Below are positions 35,614-44,748 of a DNA stretch of 64,000 nt, piece by piece (position 1 is the first letter of the stretch; every line of letters starts with the position of its first letter). Under the pieces are notes generated by a model. It did no database searches, was not told the origin of the DNA, and saw nothing but the letters and a program-made list of their open reading frames with translations. Position numbers and translations under genes: made by a program. The DNA comes from Chlorops oryzae (taxonomy: Eukaryota; Arthropoda; Insecta; Diptera; Chloropidae): positions 29,699,176 through 29,763,175 of the forward strand of contig CM035807.1 in NCBI GenBank assembly GCA_020466095.1, given 5' to 3'.

Positions 35614-37182
35614 CATGTAGGACCAGTGTTGGAAAAGTAGGTGTAATTGTACCTTTTTCGGCCCTTTTTCACTTCAAAGGTACATTAGGTATAATTTGTC
35701 GATTTTAGGTACAATTTGAAGATGAAGAAATTTTGTTGGTGAATTAAATGGAGAAAGGCCTTCTGTGGTTACCTGAGTAGTGTTTGCAGAAATTGTATTA
35801 TACATTTCCCAAAAAAGATAGCATAGTGCTTCCAGTGCGGACTAGGTGTTAGATGTTTTGATGTTTCATCTTCTTGTATTTTATGTTGGTCTAGAGTCAG
35901 GTTGGTCATCGAAAAAATTTTATATAAGAAACTGGGTTTTTATCAAAACATTAACACCCCTATTTACAAATATCGATTGTTTATATAAAAAAAAATTTTC
36001 TTATAAACGGTTTTTTTTATAAGAAAGAATTTTCTTATAAACGGGCTCTTATTTAAGAAAAAACCGGATATAGGAATGAAATTTTTTGGCAAAATCGACT
36101 TTCTTATATACCGAAACTACTGTATATTACTCCATCGTATCAGTACCTCTCGTTTTGCAAGACAATGTCATCGTTCGGGAGTGAATAACACCTTCTCTCG
36201 ATGACATTGCCATTAGAATTGGTATGAATAACATCACTTTTAAATGATCATGTCATCAGATTTGAGAAGAACTCTAATTTTCCCCTTGATGTATTCGCTG
36301 AAAACATTAATAAATTTGCCATTTATGAGAAAAATTCCGGCTGGGTATATTAGGTACACTTTACTATATTTAGGTACAATTAATGGGCCATTTTAGGTAC
36401 ACACTGAAATTTCCATTTTCCAACACTGTGTAGGACTGTAGGTCTAACTGTCGACGTCGAAAAACCTCTGCCGCGATGGGGAAATACACCATTAGGCAGG
36501 TATAGGAAATTCAACAAATTGGGGATATTCACCAAAAAGCTACCAACAAAAACCTTAAGCAGGAATAGGAAATTCAACAAATTCGAGAAATTCACCAGAA
36601 AGCTACCAACAACAATACGGGCAGACAAAAAGTGGCACTATGATGCCACTTGCAAGAAAGTTATAAAAGAAACACGGCGTCAGCTCGGTTTTTTATATTG
36701 CTTGAAAAGTTCATAATTGAAACTTTATTAAATTTATTACGATATGTTTTTGCTCAATGTGCACGAATGTGTTCATTTTGTAATAAATTGACATACATTT
36801 TTGACTACAGCTACGAATTTGATTGTACATAGAATTTAGCATTTTTGCTGAAATAGTGTGATCAAAAAGTTATGTGGACAGGGTAGGACAAAAAAACAAT
36901 TTATATTTCTCCTTGATATTGAGTTTCCTTGATTAGTTTTATGTTTTTCAAGCTTTTCATATCATTTTATGATTTTGGTAGATATTTTATATGTAATGAA
37001 CTCGAAAATCTCCCAAAATTAAAAATAAAAGTGGCAATGCATTTCACCAGAGCAGAGCTAAAGATTTCGCTGCCATAGCATGCTTCTCTTTTCCTCATGC
37101 TATATGCCTATGTTGAAGCAGCATAGCTCTAACACATTGCAGGGATTAGGAAGAAGAAGAGTTAGACCTATAGTCCTATATG
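35614..37182. mobile_element. Family C MITE copy 1 (CATATAGnACTATAGG terminus)
   Basis: Flanked by the perfect 8-bp duplication CTAAACGG (35606-35613 and 37183-37190). The right end reads AGACCTATAGTCCTATATG and the left CATGTAGGACTGTAGGTCTA once the nested element at 35624-36428 and one copy of its duplication are set aside. Own length is about 756 bp. Inside are two imperfect tandem units (GAATAGGAAATTCAACAAAT.., ACCAACAAAAACC) and a GGGATTAGGAAGAAGAAGAG block next to the right end. No ORF of known family. Superfamily unassigned: 8-bp duplication, but the terminus does not fit hAT. Confidence 0.88.
35624..36428. mobile_element. hAT-like MITE (CAGTGTTGGAAAA) inside a family C terminus
   Basis: An 805-bp element with 13-bp ends CAGTGTTGGAAAA and TTTTCCAACACTG, flanked by TGTAGGAC (35616-35623 and 36429-36436). 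The target lies ten bases inside the left terminus of the family C element, so this insertion is the younger event. Repeated TAGGTACA steps occur near both ends. Confidence 0.9.
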
Positions 37183-37214
37183 CTAAACGGCGCCAACGTT
37201 TTGAAAGTGTTGCT

Positions 37215-37393
37215 CATATAGAACTATAGCTGCAACTTCGGCCAAATTTTGGCGCGTTATGGCATGATTTGGTGAAAAAGTTCAACTGTGGTGAACCACT
37301 CCATAAGCCGAGTGTTGTGGTGAACCACGTAATAGTAAGTGTGGTGTACCACGTAATAGCTTTTGGCCGAAGTTGCAGCTATAGTTCTATATG
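37215..37393. mobile_element. Family A MITE copy 1
   Basis: A 179-bp element with about 30-bp termini starting CATATAGAACTATAGCTGCA. The interior has four GGTGAACCAC/GGTGTACCAC-type motifs. The length equals the other two full copies (47597 and 48996). Its own 8-bp duplication is not recognisable here (GTGTTGCT on the left, GTAACGAA on the right). Confidence 0.85.
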
Positions 37394-37401
37394 GTAACGA
37401 A

Positions 37402-37632
37402 CATATATAACTATATATGTCACTCAGGAGCCGTTTCTATTTTGGCTCTTTTCAACACGGTCTTGGGTACCCACCACGGTCTTGGGTACCCACCAAAATG
37501 AGCATTTTTCACTTAGGTACTCACCAAAAGTATTTCTCCCTCGCTCTTTTTTTGCCTGCCGAGTAACATATCTTTCTAACTGGCGCGAAATGTCCCGCTC
37601 AAAATCTATGAGAACATATATAGTTATATATG
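37402..37632. mobile_element. Family B MITE copy 1
   Basis: A 231-bp element bounded by CATATATAACTATATATG and CATATATAGTTATATATG, flanked by the 8-bp duplication GTAACGAA (37394-37401 and 37633-37640). The interior has a repeated CACGGTCTTGGGTACCCACC and CTCGGCAGGCAAA-type text in common with 47323-47556 and 47834-47992. Confidence 0.9.
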
Positions 37633-37718
37633 GTAACGAATGTCAATGAGGTAACATAGGACTCATTTACGCTCGGGCCGGGCTCACCATTGTGAAATAA
37701 TCGCCATTTTGTTTGGAC

Positions 37719-37782
37719 ATTGACGCCGGTCATATAAAACGGGAATTTGAATATTGACGCCGGTCATATAAAACGGGAATTG
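37719..37782. repeat. Two 34-bp direct repeats
   Basis: ATTGACGCCGGTCATATAAA followed by ACGGGAATT occurs twice with a 34-bp period just upstream of the Usp7-like pseudogene. Confidence 0.8.
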
Positions 37783-38073
37783 GTCGAAACGTGTGCTTAG
37801 GAGGAATATAAGTACTCAAGGGCACTCGAATCGGGCTAAATTCAACTCAACTATAATTAACACAACTGACGACGGTCAACCAACCCTGGAACCAGTATCC
37901 CGTCTGAGGGCGGTGGGGAGGGGTCAAACGTAAATTAAACATGACGCAGGTCATCTAACCTAGCCGATATATACCTGACTTTGTCATATAAACGCGGAAT
38001 ATACCCTGGCTAATGAGGAACTTAATGTGACCCAAAGCCATTTTTTAAGCCCAAAAAAAAAAAAAAAGAAGCG

Positions 38074-39003
38074 ATAATTTCATTTACCGTGGAGAATATT
38101 AGGCAGTGCAAAACACAAACCCAATCGCCACAATTTTATGTTCGCGAGTTACCTTGGCAGATTTTGATTTTACCAAATGGGCAAGCGATGGGTTTCTTTC
38201 TGCAATGTAACGGCGAGAATAATTCGCCAAATTGGTCATGTAGGGCAATTGCTGATTTGAGGATCAAGCGTCATAAGCCGAATTCAAAACCATTTGCACG
38301 CTTACGCGTTAATCATCTTTTTTGCGTAGAACGGGATGACTTTGGTTATTCAAATTTTGTTTCTTGGGAAGAGCTGGAAGATCCTGATAATTGCTATTTG
38401 CACAATGGTTCTATAACTTTGGAGGTGCATGTGATCGGTGATGATCATCATGGTGCTTTCTGGGACTCAAAGAAACGCACTGGCTATGTCGGCATTAAGA
38501 ACCAGCCAGCTGCTTGCTTTATGAATTCATTGCTACAAACGCTATATTTCATCAATCAACTTAGGCGTGCTGTCTATAATATTCCAACTAAAGCGGATGA
38601 CAGTCCGGAATCTGTAGGCTTATCGCTGCAGAGAGTTTTTTATGACTTACAATTTCGTGGCCGACCCGTTGATAGCGAGAGATTGATCAAATATTTCGGC
38701 TGCGAAATACAGAATTCATCTATCTACATTCAAAAAATCCTTCGTGTTGTTTTAGATAAACTGGAGTCTGAGATGAAGGGAACTCCACTTGAAGGTACCA
38801 TCCACAGTTTATTTGAAGGTGAAATTACGTCGTATATTCTGTGCAAAAATGTCGATTACAACAGCTTTCGTTACGAGACGTTCTATGGCATTCAGCTTAA
38901 TATTGAGAACAAAAAGAATATTTATGAGTCTTTCCAAGATTACATCGCCTCCGAATCGCTTGAAGGTGATAACAAGTATGATGCCGGCGTTCATGGACTA
39001 CAG
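38074..39003 (+). pseudogene. Usp7: Usp7-like pseudogene, first exon block
   Basis: A continuous frame over about 310 codons. The GTG at 38089 is not a start; coding similarity begins before it (ISFTVENIRQ). The region matching QHDVQEL in working family members reads SSIYIQKI, a further departure from the core. Confidence 0.8.
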
Positions 39004-39089
39004 GTAGATTAATTTTAGTAGAGAGGACAAATTTTTAACTGTCAATTTAATAATTCGTTTTTTTTTTCCATATTCATAAATTTAGGAAG

Positions 39090-39235
39090 TGTAACGCGTA
39101 CTATCGCGCTTAGTTAATTTAAAGACGATTCGTTTTAGTTTCGGGAGTCGCGTCAGCCGACTTGCTCTTTTTATTGGTTGTATCGTTACTGGTGTTGTTC
39201 AACTACTTTGAGTACTTGGTACAATGGTCGTGACA
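39090..39235 (-). repeat. 3' LTR
   Basis: 146 bp from TGTAACGCG to GTCGTGACA, identical to 43471-43616. Confidence 0.95.
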
Positions 39236-39265
39236 TCTCCCTTTTTTTTTTTTTTTTTTTTTTTT
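39236..39265 (-). other. Polypurine tract of the Gypsy element
   Basis: On the minus strand a run of A followed by GGGAGA abuts the 3' LTR, the expected plus-strand primer site. Confidence 0.8.
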
Positions 39266-39356
39266 AATTTTTAACTTATTTCTACTGCTTATTTTTATAT
39301 TTTACAGAAAATAGACTTGAATTTTGTTTTCTTTTGATCTGAAAGATATTTTACAA

Positions 39357-40465
39357 TTAGTTTTTATCTGAAGGATCATATTTAACAAGTGGTTTAATTT
39401 TTCGCCCGTAGCGAGAAAATTTAGGTTGTTCCGATGAGTTGGAGTTAGGTTGTTCCGATGAGTTGGAGTTAGATGTGGGTGCTTCACTGTTTCGTGCTGG
39501 TTCATCGACTGCCGCTTCTTCTGGTATCTGTTGCCATGTTTGTGAATTCGCCTGAAGATTTTCTGTGGTTCCTTCATTACTTGATCTGAACTCAATTGAT
39601 TGAGGAATTGAAGGCGGGATCTTTGACCTCGTAGTGTGCAGGTGAATACTATTACGGCGATATTTTCGTCCATCCGGCGTTTCGACTATAACTGAACGTG
39701 GGTTTGCGGTTACTTCTACCACTTTTGCTGGGTTCCATTCACGATGACCTATTTGCATTCTTACGTTGTCTCCCATTTTAAGTGGAGGACGTGGTACTGC
39801 CACTCTGTCAGCATAGCGTTTTTGATTTTCGCGCAGCTCTTTAAGTTCTTCAGTGACTCCCGCAACAACTTTGGGCTTTAAATCAGATTTATCGATTGGC
39901 AATATTGTTCTGGTTTGCCGACTAAACAGCCTTTGGTTTGGTGATTTCAAGACTTCGTTCCGTGGTGTATTACGAAGCAGAAACATTGCCAAATATGGGT
40001 CGCTCCCATCGCGCCAGCATCTTTTTAATATGTTTTTTTACCGTTTGCACGTTTCGTTCTGCGAAACCATTTGATCGAGGGTAGTGGGGTGAAGAGACTC
40101 TATGTTGAAATCTCCATTTTGTCTTAAATTCGGTGAAGGATTGGCTTGTAAATTGTGGTCCTCCATCTGATTCAAGAATTTCAGGTATTCCATGGACTGA
40201 AAACCACTGACGTAGCATTAAAACGACTTCCGCAGACGTTGCTGATTTTAGCTTTTTGAAGTCAGTAAAACCTGAATAATGGTCTGCAATCAATAGGAAA
40301 TCGTCGCTTTTGAATTTAAATATATCTGTCGATACCAGCTGAAAAGGGTATTCTGGTATGTCTCGTAATATTAGCGGTTCCTTTTGATTTGCTCTTTGAG
40401 TTTGCTGACATACCGTACATCTTTCAACAAAGTCTTTTGTGTCAGCAGTTAAACCATTCCAGAAA
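39357..40465 (-). pseudogene. pol: Gypsy integrase core and C-terminus in shifted frames
   Basis: The rest of pol in two other frames: zinc-region ..ERCTVCQQTQR and core D-D-E text (TDIFKF; IADHYSGF; ESDGGPQFTS; HYPRSNGFAERNVQTVKKH) to about 39970, then YLAMFLLRNTPRNE and an acidic, Asn/Ser-repeat tail with WNPAKVVEVTANPRSVIVET to a stop at 39357. The second frame change is near 40010. Joining the frames was not attempted. Confidence 0.85.
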
Positions 40466-42496
40466 AAACGCTTGGCGAAGTCGTTTTATTGTCGACGAAA
40501 TTCCAGCGTGACCGGAGTGTGCTTCTGAAACTATAAAGGGTATTAGTTTATTAGGCAGTATAATTTTGTTACCCTTTAACAACATCCCCTCCTCACAGGT
40601 AATTTCTTGCTTAAAAGTTGCATATTTTTTTATAATATTTGGTATGGCGTCATTCTTTGGCCATTTTTTCCTTAATGTTCTCTTGAGCTCTTGTAGCTCA
40701 GCATCAACCAACGTTTCTTTGATGATTTTTTCACGTAACCGGTCTCCAACAGCAAAAATCATATTGACTTTTTCATCTTCATCAACCTCGTCCGTTTTGC
40801 AATCTCGACTTAAAGCATCCGCAATAGGTATCATTGTGCCTTTGACATATATTATTTTGGGTGAGTATTGCAATATGTCGTACAGCACGCCTTGAAGACG
40901 CATGGGTGCATTTTGGATTGGATTGTTGAAAATAGTCTCTAGCGGTTTATGGTCCGTTTCGATTGTCAGCTCCTTTCCATAAACGTATGCGTGAAATTTT
41001 TGACAGCCAAAACGTATTGCCCATGCTTCCTTGCTTATTTGCGGTTGTTTTTGCTGCGATTCTGTGAACGCTCTTGTAGCGTATCCAATCGGCCTCTCAT
41101 CTTGCATAAGACATGCACCCATGGATTTGCTGCTCGCGTCTACCGATAACTTTACTGGCATGTTTACATTGTAGTACGCGAGCACTGGCGTTTGTGTCAA
41201 GACTTTTTTTATGTTGTCGAGTGCTTCTGCATGTTCATGCTCCCATTTCCATGCCGCATCTTTACGTATAAGAAGGCGCAAAGGTCCGGTTAACTCTGAT
41301 AGATTACTTATAAATTTCCCGAGATATGTAACCATACCTAGCAATCGCTGTAGCTCTTTAACGCAAGTTGGTGTTTTGAGTTGACATATGGCTTTGACCA
41401 TATCTTTGTCCGCTGCGTAGCCTTGAGGTGTGAACACATGGCCCAGAAACTTTACTACCGTTTTTTCATATTCACATTTCTCATTATTTAGTGTGAATCC
41501 TGCGGAAGTTAGGCGATTAATTACTTTTTTCGTTGTTTCGCGTAGTTCATTTAATGTCGGAGCGTGTATAAATATACCGTCCATAGCTATCTCGCATCTC
41601 CTGATGCCCTCCAGCGTTCTGTTCATTACCTCGCAAAAAACTTCTGGTGCTGAAGATATTCCAAACGGCATGCGTAGATAGCTGTATCGACCCCAAGGCG
41701 TCGAGAATGTTAGATATTTTGACGTACGATCCGTTACTTTAATCTGCCAGAATCCTTTTTGGCAATCAAGCTTCGTAAAATACTTACTGCCATGTATTTT
41801 TGCAGCCACCTCCTCGATTGTTTTCATTGGGTAAATTCGCCGCTTAATATTTTTATTCAACTCTGTGGGGTCCATACACACACGCAGTTTCCCTTTATTA
41901 ACGACTAGCATTGGGCTTACAGCTGGAGTTGGTTCACTGACGCTCTTAATGACTCCTAGCTCAACCATCTTTTGTAGCTCTTTTTTAACTTTTTCTTCAA
42001 TAGCATATGGGATTTTACGTGCTGGAATAATTTTGAAGTTTGGATTTTCTATGAAGTCGATGTCATATTCGAAGTTTTTACAACATCCAAGCTGGTGAAC
42101 GCGTTTTATGAATCCCAAAGCTTCACAATCATCGCCAGATAGGATTGCTTGAAAATTTTCCTCAATTACCGCAAATTTTATCAACTTCGTCACGTTGTTA
42201 TTCTTACGTAGAGTTCGGCAAATAACGTTCACTTCACCCAAAACCTTAACGAATCCTTCATCATATGCCTTAATACGTTTTGTTGAGCTTCGATTTATCT
42301 TCGCTTTTAGCTTTTTTACCATTCTCATAGGCAAGACGTTGCAACTAGCGCCAGTGTCTATCATCAGCTTTACTTCATAATCGCCGATGCGTACCGTTTC
42401 TGACCACTTTTCGTGATGTAAAATTGAATTAACTGTGATGCTGCCTACAAAAGCCAAAATTTGAATGGCTACTTTCACTGTCACTTTCAATTGCAT
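40442..42496 (-). CDS. pol: Gypsy element pol: protease, RT, RNase H, integrase start
   Basis: 684 codons. Retropepsin DTGASCNVLP near residue 48; RT from about 165 (KGKLRVCMDP.ELN, FTKLDCQKGFWQI, YLRMPFGISSAPEVF); RNase H near 450-540 (SVDASSKSMGACL, TDHKPLE); integrase zinc start HSGHAGI near 665. The RT box normally xxDD reads AMDG, so the second catalytic Asp is Gly. The frame ends early at a T-run frameshift near 40465 inside the integrase zinc region. Confidence 0.9.
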   Translation of the reverse strand: MQLKVTVKVAIQILAFVGSITVNSILHHEKWSETVRIGDYEVKLMIDTGASCNVLPMRMVKKLKAKINRSSTKRIKAYDEGFVKVLGEVNVICRTLRKNNNVTKLIKFAVIEENFQAILSGDDCEALGFIKRVHQLGCCKNFEYDIDFIENPNFKIIPARKIPYAIEEKVKKELQKMVELGVIKSVSEPTPAVSPMLVVNKGKLRVCMDPTELNKNIKRRIYPMKTIEEVAAKIHGSKYFTKLDCQKGFWQIKVTDRTSKYLTFSTPWGRYSYLRMPFGISSAPEVFCEVMNRTLEGIRRCEIAMDGIFIHAPTLNELRETTKKVINRLTSAGFTLNNEKCEYEKTVVKFLGHVFTPQGYAADKDMVKAICQLKTPTCVKELQRLLGMVTYLGKFISNLSELTGPLRLLIRKDAAWKWEHEHAEALDNIKKVLTQTPVLAYYNVNMPVKLSVDASSKSMGACLMQDERPIGYATRAFTESQQKQPQISKEAWAIRFGCQKFHAYVYGKELTIETDHKPLETIFNNPIQNAPMRLQGVLYDILQYSPKIIYVKGTMIPIADALSRDCKTDEVDEDEKVNMIFAVGDRLREKIIKETLVDAELQELKRTLRKKWPKNDAIPNIIKKYATFKQEITCEEGMLLKGNKIILPNKLIPFIVSEAHSGHAGISSTIKRLRQAFFLEWFNC

Positions 42497-43244
42497 TCAA
42501 TTTCTTATCTTCTTTTTTCGATTTATTTTTGTGTTGGTCATCTCCAAGATTCTTAGATCTACATGCTATCTCAAAATGTCCCTTTTTTCCACATCGCTTA
42601 CATTTTTTCTGATATGCTGGGCAGCTTTTTGGCCCATGCTTCCTTTTACAGCGCGAACATTCAAATTCTGTTTTGATTTTGTTTACACTTGATGTTGAGC
42701 CTGGTTCGTTATTTAATTCGCTTATTTGTTTACCAGCTCTTTCTGCAGATCGACAAATCTTTATTGCTCTCTCTAATGACAATTCTTCCTCGACCCATAA
42801 TTTCTGTCGTGTTTCATCCGAATGTATGCCAAGCACTATTTGGTCAATCAGAAATTCGTCGTCATTGCTAAATCCGCACTTTCTTACTTGTTCACGAATT
42901 TTTTGCAAAAAATCGTCAAATACTTCCGATTCCTGCTGTTTGATTCGATGAAACTGGCAGCGTTCGTAAGTCTTGTTACGTGATGGTACAAAATATTCCT
43001 TTAACTTGATTTTTATTTGTTCCTCATTCTCCTTTTGATCAGCTGTGAGCCCCAGATTGTTAATCAAACGCATCGCATCTCTTCCTATGACTGTTTTGAA
43101 GTTTGCCAACTGCACTTCTGCTGACTCTTTGTTCACTTTAGCTGCTATGACATAACTCTCATATTGATCTATCCACTCATTCCATTCACGCGCCATATCG
43201 ATTTCGTTATTTATTAACAACGGCTTTGGCGGTTTTAGCGACAT
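42429..43244 (-). CDS. gag: Gypsy element gag (271 aa)
   Basis: Capsid-type protein: a helical N-terminal half with FKTVIGRDAMRLINNLG and RNKTYERCQFHRIKQQ, then two zinc knuckles near residues 196-230, C-x2-C-x3-H-x4-C (CSRCKRKHGPKSC) and C-x2-C-x4-H-x4-C (CKRCGKKGHFEIAC). The ATG is at 43242-43244. It overlaps the pol frame by 68 nt in a different frame, so pol probably needs a translational shift. Confidence 0.9.
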   Translation of the reverse strand: MSLKPPKPLLINNEIDMAREWNEWIDQYESYVIAAKVNKESAEVQLANFKTVIGRDAMRLINNLGLTADQKENEEQIKIKLKEYFVPSRNKTYERCQFHRIKQQESEVFDDFLQKIREQVRKCGFSNDDEFLIDQIVLGIHSDETRQKLWVEEELSLERAIKICRSAERAGKQISELNNEPGSTSSVNKIKTEFECSRCKRKHGPKSCPAYQKKCKRCGKKGHFEIACRSKNLGDDQHKNKSKKEDKKLNAIESDSESSHSNFGFCRQHHS

Positions 43245-43456
43245 TTTGTAATAGATTGCTTTTTTATTTCCTTTTACAGTCGTTTCCTATTTCTTTGTTC
43301 TTCTTTATGTATGTGCCTCATACATACATATATACCTCAATACACTCATATGATGTACTGTGCTCGAGTTTTTCTACACCGACGCGTTGCTGTTTCTCGA
43401 CAAATCTTTCGTCAGCTTACTCGTTTTCTGATTCTTTACTTTTTTATTTGAAATTA

Positions 43457-43470
43457 GGGTTTCGGCACCA
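43457..43470 (-). other. Primer-binding site matching tRNA-Phe 3' end
   Basis: On the minus strand TGGTGCCGAAACCC directly follows the 5' LTR. Its complement GGGTTTCGGCACCA is the 3' end of animal tRNA-Phe(GAA) with CCA, a 14-base exact match from memory of that tRNA. Confidence 0.75.
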
Positions 43471-43616
43471 TGTAACGCGTACTATCGCGCTTAGTTAATT
43501 TAAAGACGATTCGTTTTAGTTTCGGGAGTCGCGTCAGCCGACTTGCTCTTTTTATTGGTTGTATCGTTACTGGTGTTGTTCAACTACTTTGAGTACTTGG
43601 TACAATGGTCGTGACA
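43471..43616 (-). repeat. 5' LTR
   Basis: 146 bp, identical to the 3' LTR. The first internal bases downstream are the primer-binding site. Confidence 0.95.
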
Positions 43617-43621
43617 GGAAG

Positions 43622-44065
43622 CTAGCAAAGGTGTGTTCTTTACGGCATTCCCGCCAGTTCTGCACTTGCATTTAACTCGCTTTCAACATGTTGATTCAAT
43701 TAAATACAACGATCGATTCGAGTTCTATGAGGAAATCGATTTGGACCCGTTCCTAGCTGAAAATGGAAAAACTCCGGCTATATATATTCTCCACGCTGTG
43801 CTAGCGCATTCAGGGGAATATGATGTAGGATATAACGTGGCCTTCATTCATCCAAAAGCAGATGGCAAATGGTTTAAATTCCATGACGAATTGTTTCAAC
43901 GTGCCGGAAAGAGGAAGCTATTGAACAGAATTATGGCGGAATGCATAATGAAATGGATTTCCATGTCAAGCGCACTAACGACAATCAGAGCTAGATCATG
44001 TTTTAAACGATATTCCTGAAAATGATGTGATCGATAAATTGGGCGAGCGATTCAATTCCATTTAA
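43622..44065 (+). pseudogene. Usp7: Usp7-like pseudogene, block after the retrotransposon
   Basis: Resumes in frame with the four exon bases left of the insertion. NDRFEFYEEIDLDPFLAE, YILHAVLAHSGEYD and DGKWFKFHDEL are clear Usp7 core text; the frame is then lost. Confidence 0.8.
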
Positions 44066-44219
44066 AATCAAACGTTAAATCAAGAAAACGTTGTTCATTT
44101 TACAAAGTTAAACCAAAACATTTCGCATTCTTGTCTCGCTTTGCGTGTTTTAAAATAAAACGAAATTAAATTTCCAAGTTGCTTTTTAGTATTTTCCAAA
44201 ATGTGATCTAAATCTTATA

Positions 44220-44345
44220 GGCCCGTTTGCAAATGTTCTGATTAAAGTTTTCGTTCCGAAAAGCAAAAATATTTGTATGAAAATTTTGACATTTTGAGAG
44301 GATATCGCGACTATAAACCTTAACCGGAACAGTAGCAAATGGGCC
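44220..44345. mobile_element. 126-bp MITE with GGCCC..TTTGC ends, ATA duplication
   Basis: GGCCCGTTTGCAAATGTTCT mirrors GGAACAGTAGCAAATGGGCC at the other end. ATA flanks both sides (44217-44219 and 44346-44348). Related to 22618-22698. A 3-bp duplication fits PIF/Harbinger. Confidence 0.75.
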
Positions 44346-44379
44346 ATAATGATGTAATACTATTGTTAGTTTTAATATT

Positions 44380-44515
44380 CGGCCTGATTATGTATTCCGA
44401 CGGATCGAATCCGTTCGGATTTTCACATTTTTATGAATGAAAAAACTCTTTTTCATTCATAAAAAATTTGAAAAATGCGAACGGATTCGATCCGTCGGAA
44501 TATATAATCAGGCCG
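44380..44515. mobile_element. Foldback MITE, near-perfect 136-bp palindrome
   Basis: CGGCCTGATTATGTATTCCG and its near-exact complement run into arms of about 60 bp (GACGGATCGAATCCGTTCG, then TTTTTCATTCATAAAA). ATT flanks both sides. Confidence 0.85.
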
Positions 44516-44748
44516 ATTAAAATACCTAAAAAGCTAATGAATTTCGAAAATATCCCGGAGTTTTAAAATCTTACTAGAATGAATATATCCGAAATATAGC
44601 GTTCCCCCCAACCCCCACTCCCTCAAAACCCGTCGTTCATGTACCCACCTGCACCATTTACGTTCCACCGGCCCTGGTTTCATATCATATAGCCTGCTTT
44701 GTAAGCGTCTGCAATGCAATTACTGACACCCGTGCTTATTTCAACCCA

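Larger units (their letters stand above)
39090..43616 (-). mobile_element. Ty3/Gypsy LTR retrotransposon, full length, identical LTRs
   Basis: A 4527-bp element in minus orientation. LTRs are 146 bp each (39090-39235 and 43471-43616), with no difference seen, TG..CA ends, and a 5-bp duplication GGAAG (39085-39089 and 43617-43621). Order gag, protease, RT, RNase H, integrase defines Ty3/Gypsy. Two gag zinc knuckles and a short LTR recall the mag-like lineage, which is inference. No env. Two frameshifts and an RT active-site change make this copy defective as read. Confidence 0.95.
38074..44065 (+). pseudogene. Usp7: Usp7-like deubiquitinase pseudogene split by a Gypsy element
   Basis: Usp7 family enzymes remove ubiquitin with a Cys-His-Asp triad after a MATH domain. 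Here 38083-39003 encodes the MATH part (QFYVRELPWQILILP, NWSCRA, FGYSNFVSWEEL) and the USP box NQPAACFMNSLLQTLYF with its Cys at codon 38515-38517. A GT-AG intron (39004-39085) follows HGLQ. The next exon starts GAAG, is cut by the retrotransposon, and resumes at 43622 (ASKGVFFTAFPPVLHLHLTR). The catalytic-His position reads VGYNVAF with no His. A frameshift lies near 43890; readable tails follow in other frames (EEAIEQNYGG, then VLNDIPENDVIDKLGERF) to a TAA at 44063-44065. No ATG is visible at the 5' edge, which runs into poly(A). The retained intron argues against a retrocopy. The C-terminal UBL domains are absent. Confidence 0.85.

Noticed and set aside
36380..36716. Frames with repeated VVGSFLVNFSNLLNF and RKLPTK text
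   Set aside because: They read through the tandem units of a family C MITE, on both strands, and are not a protein.
39853..42380. Plus-strand frames across the Gypsy element
   Set aside because: They are antisense shadows of gag-pol, which has clear domains on the minus strand.
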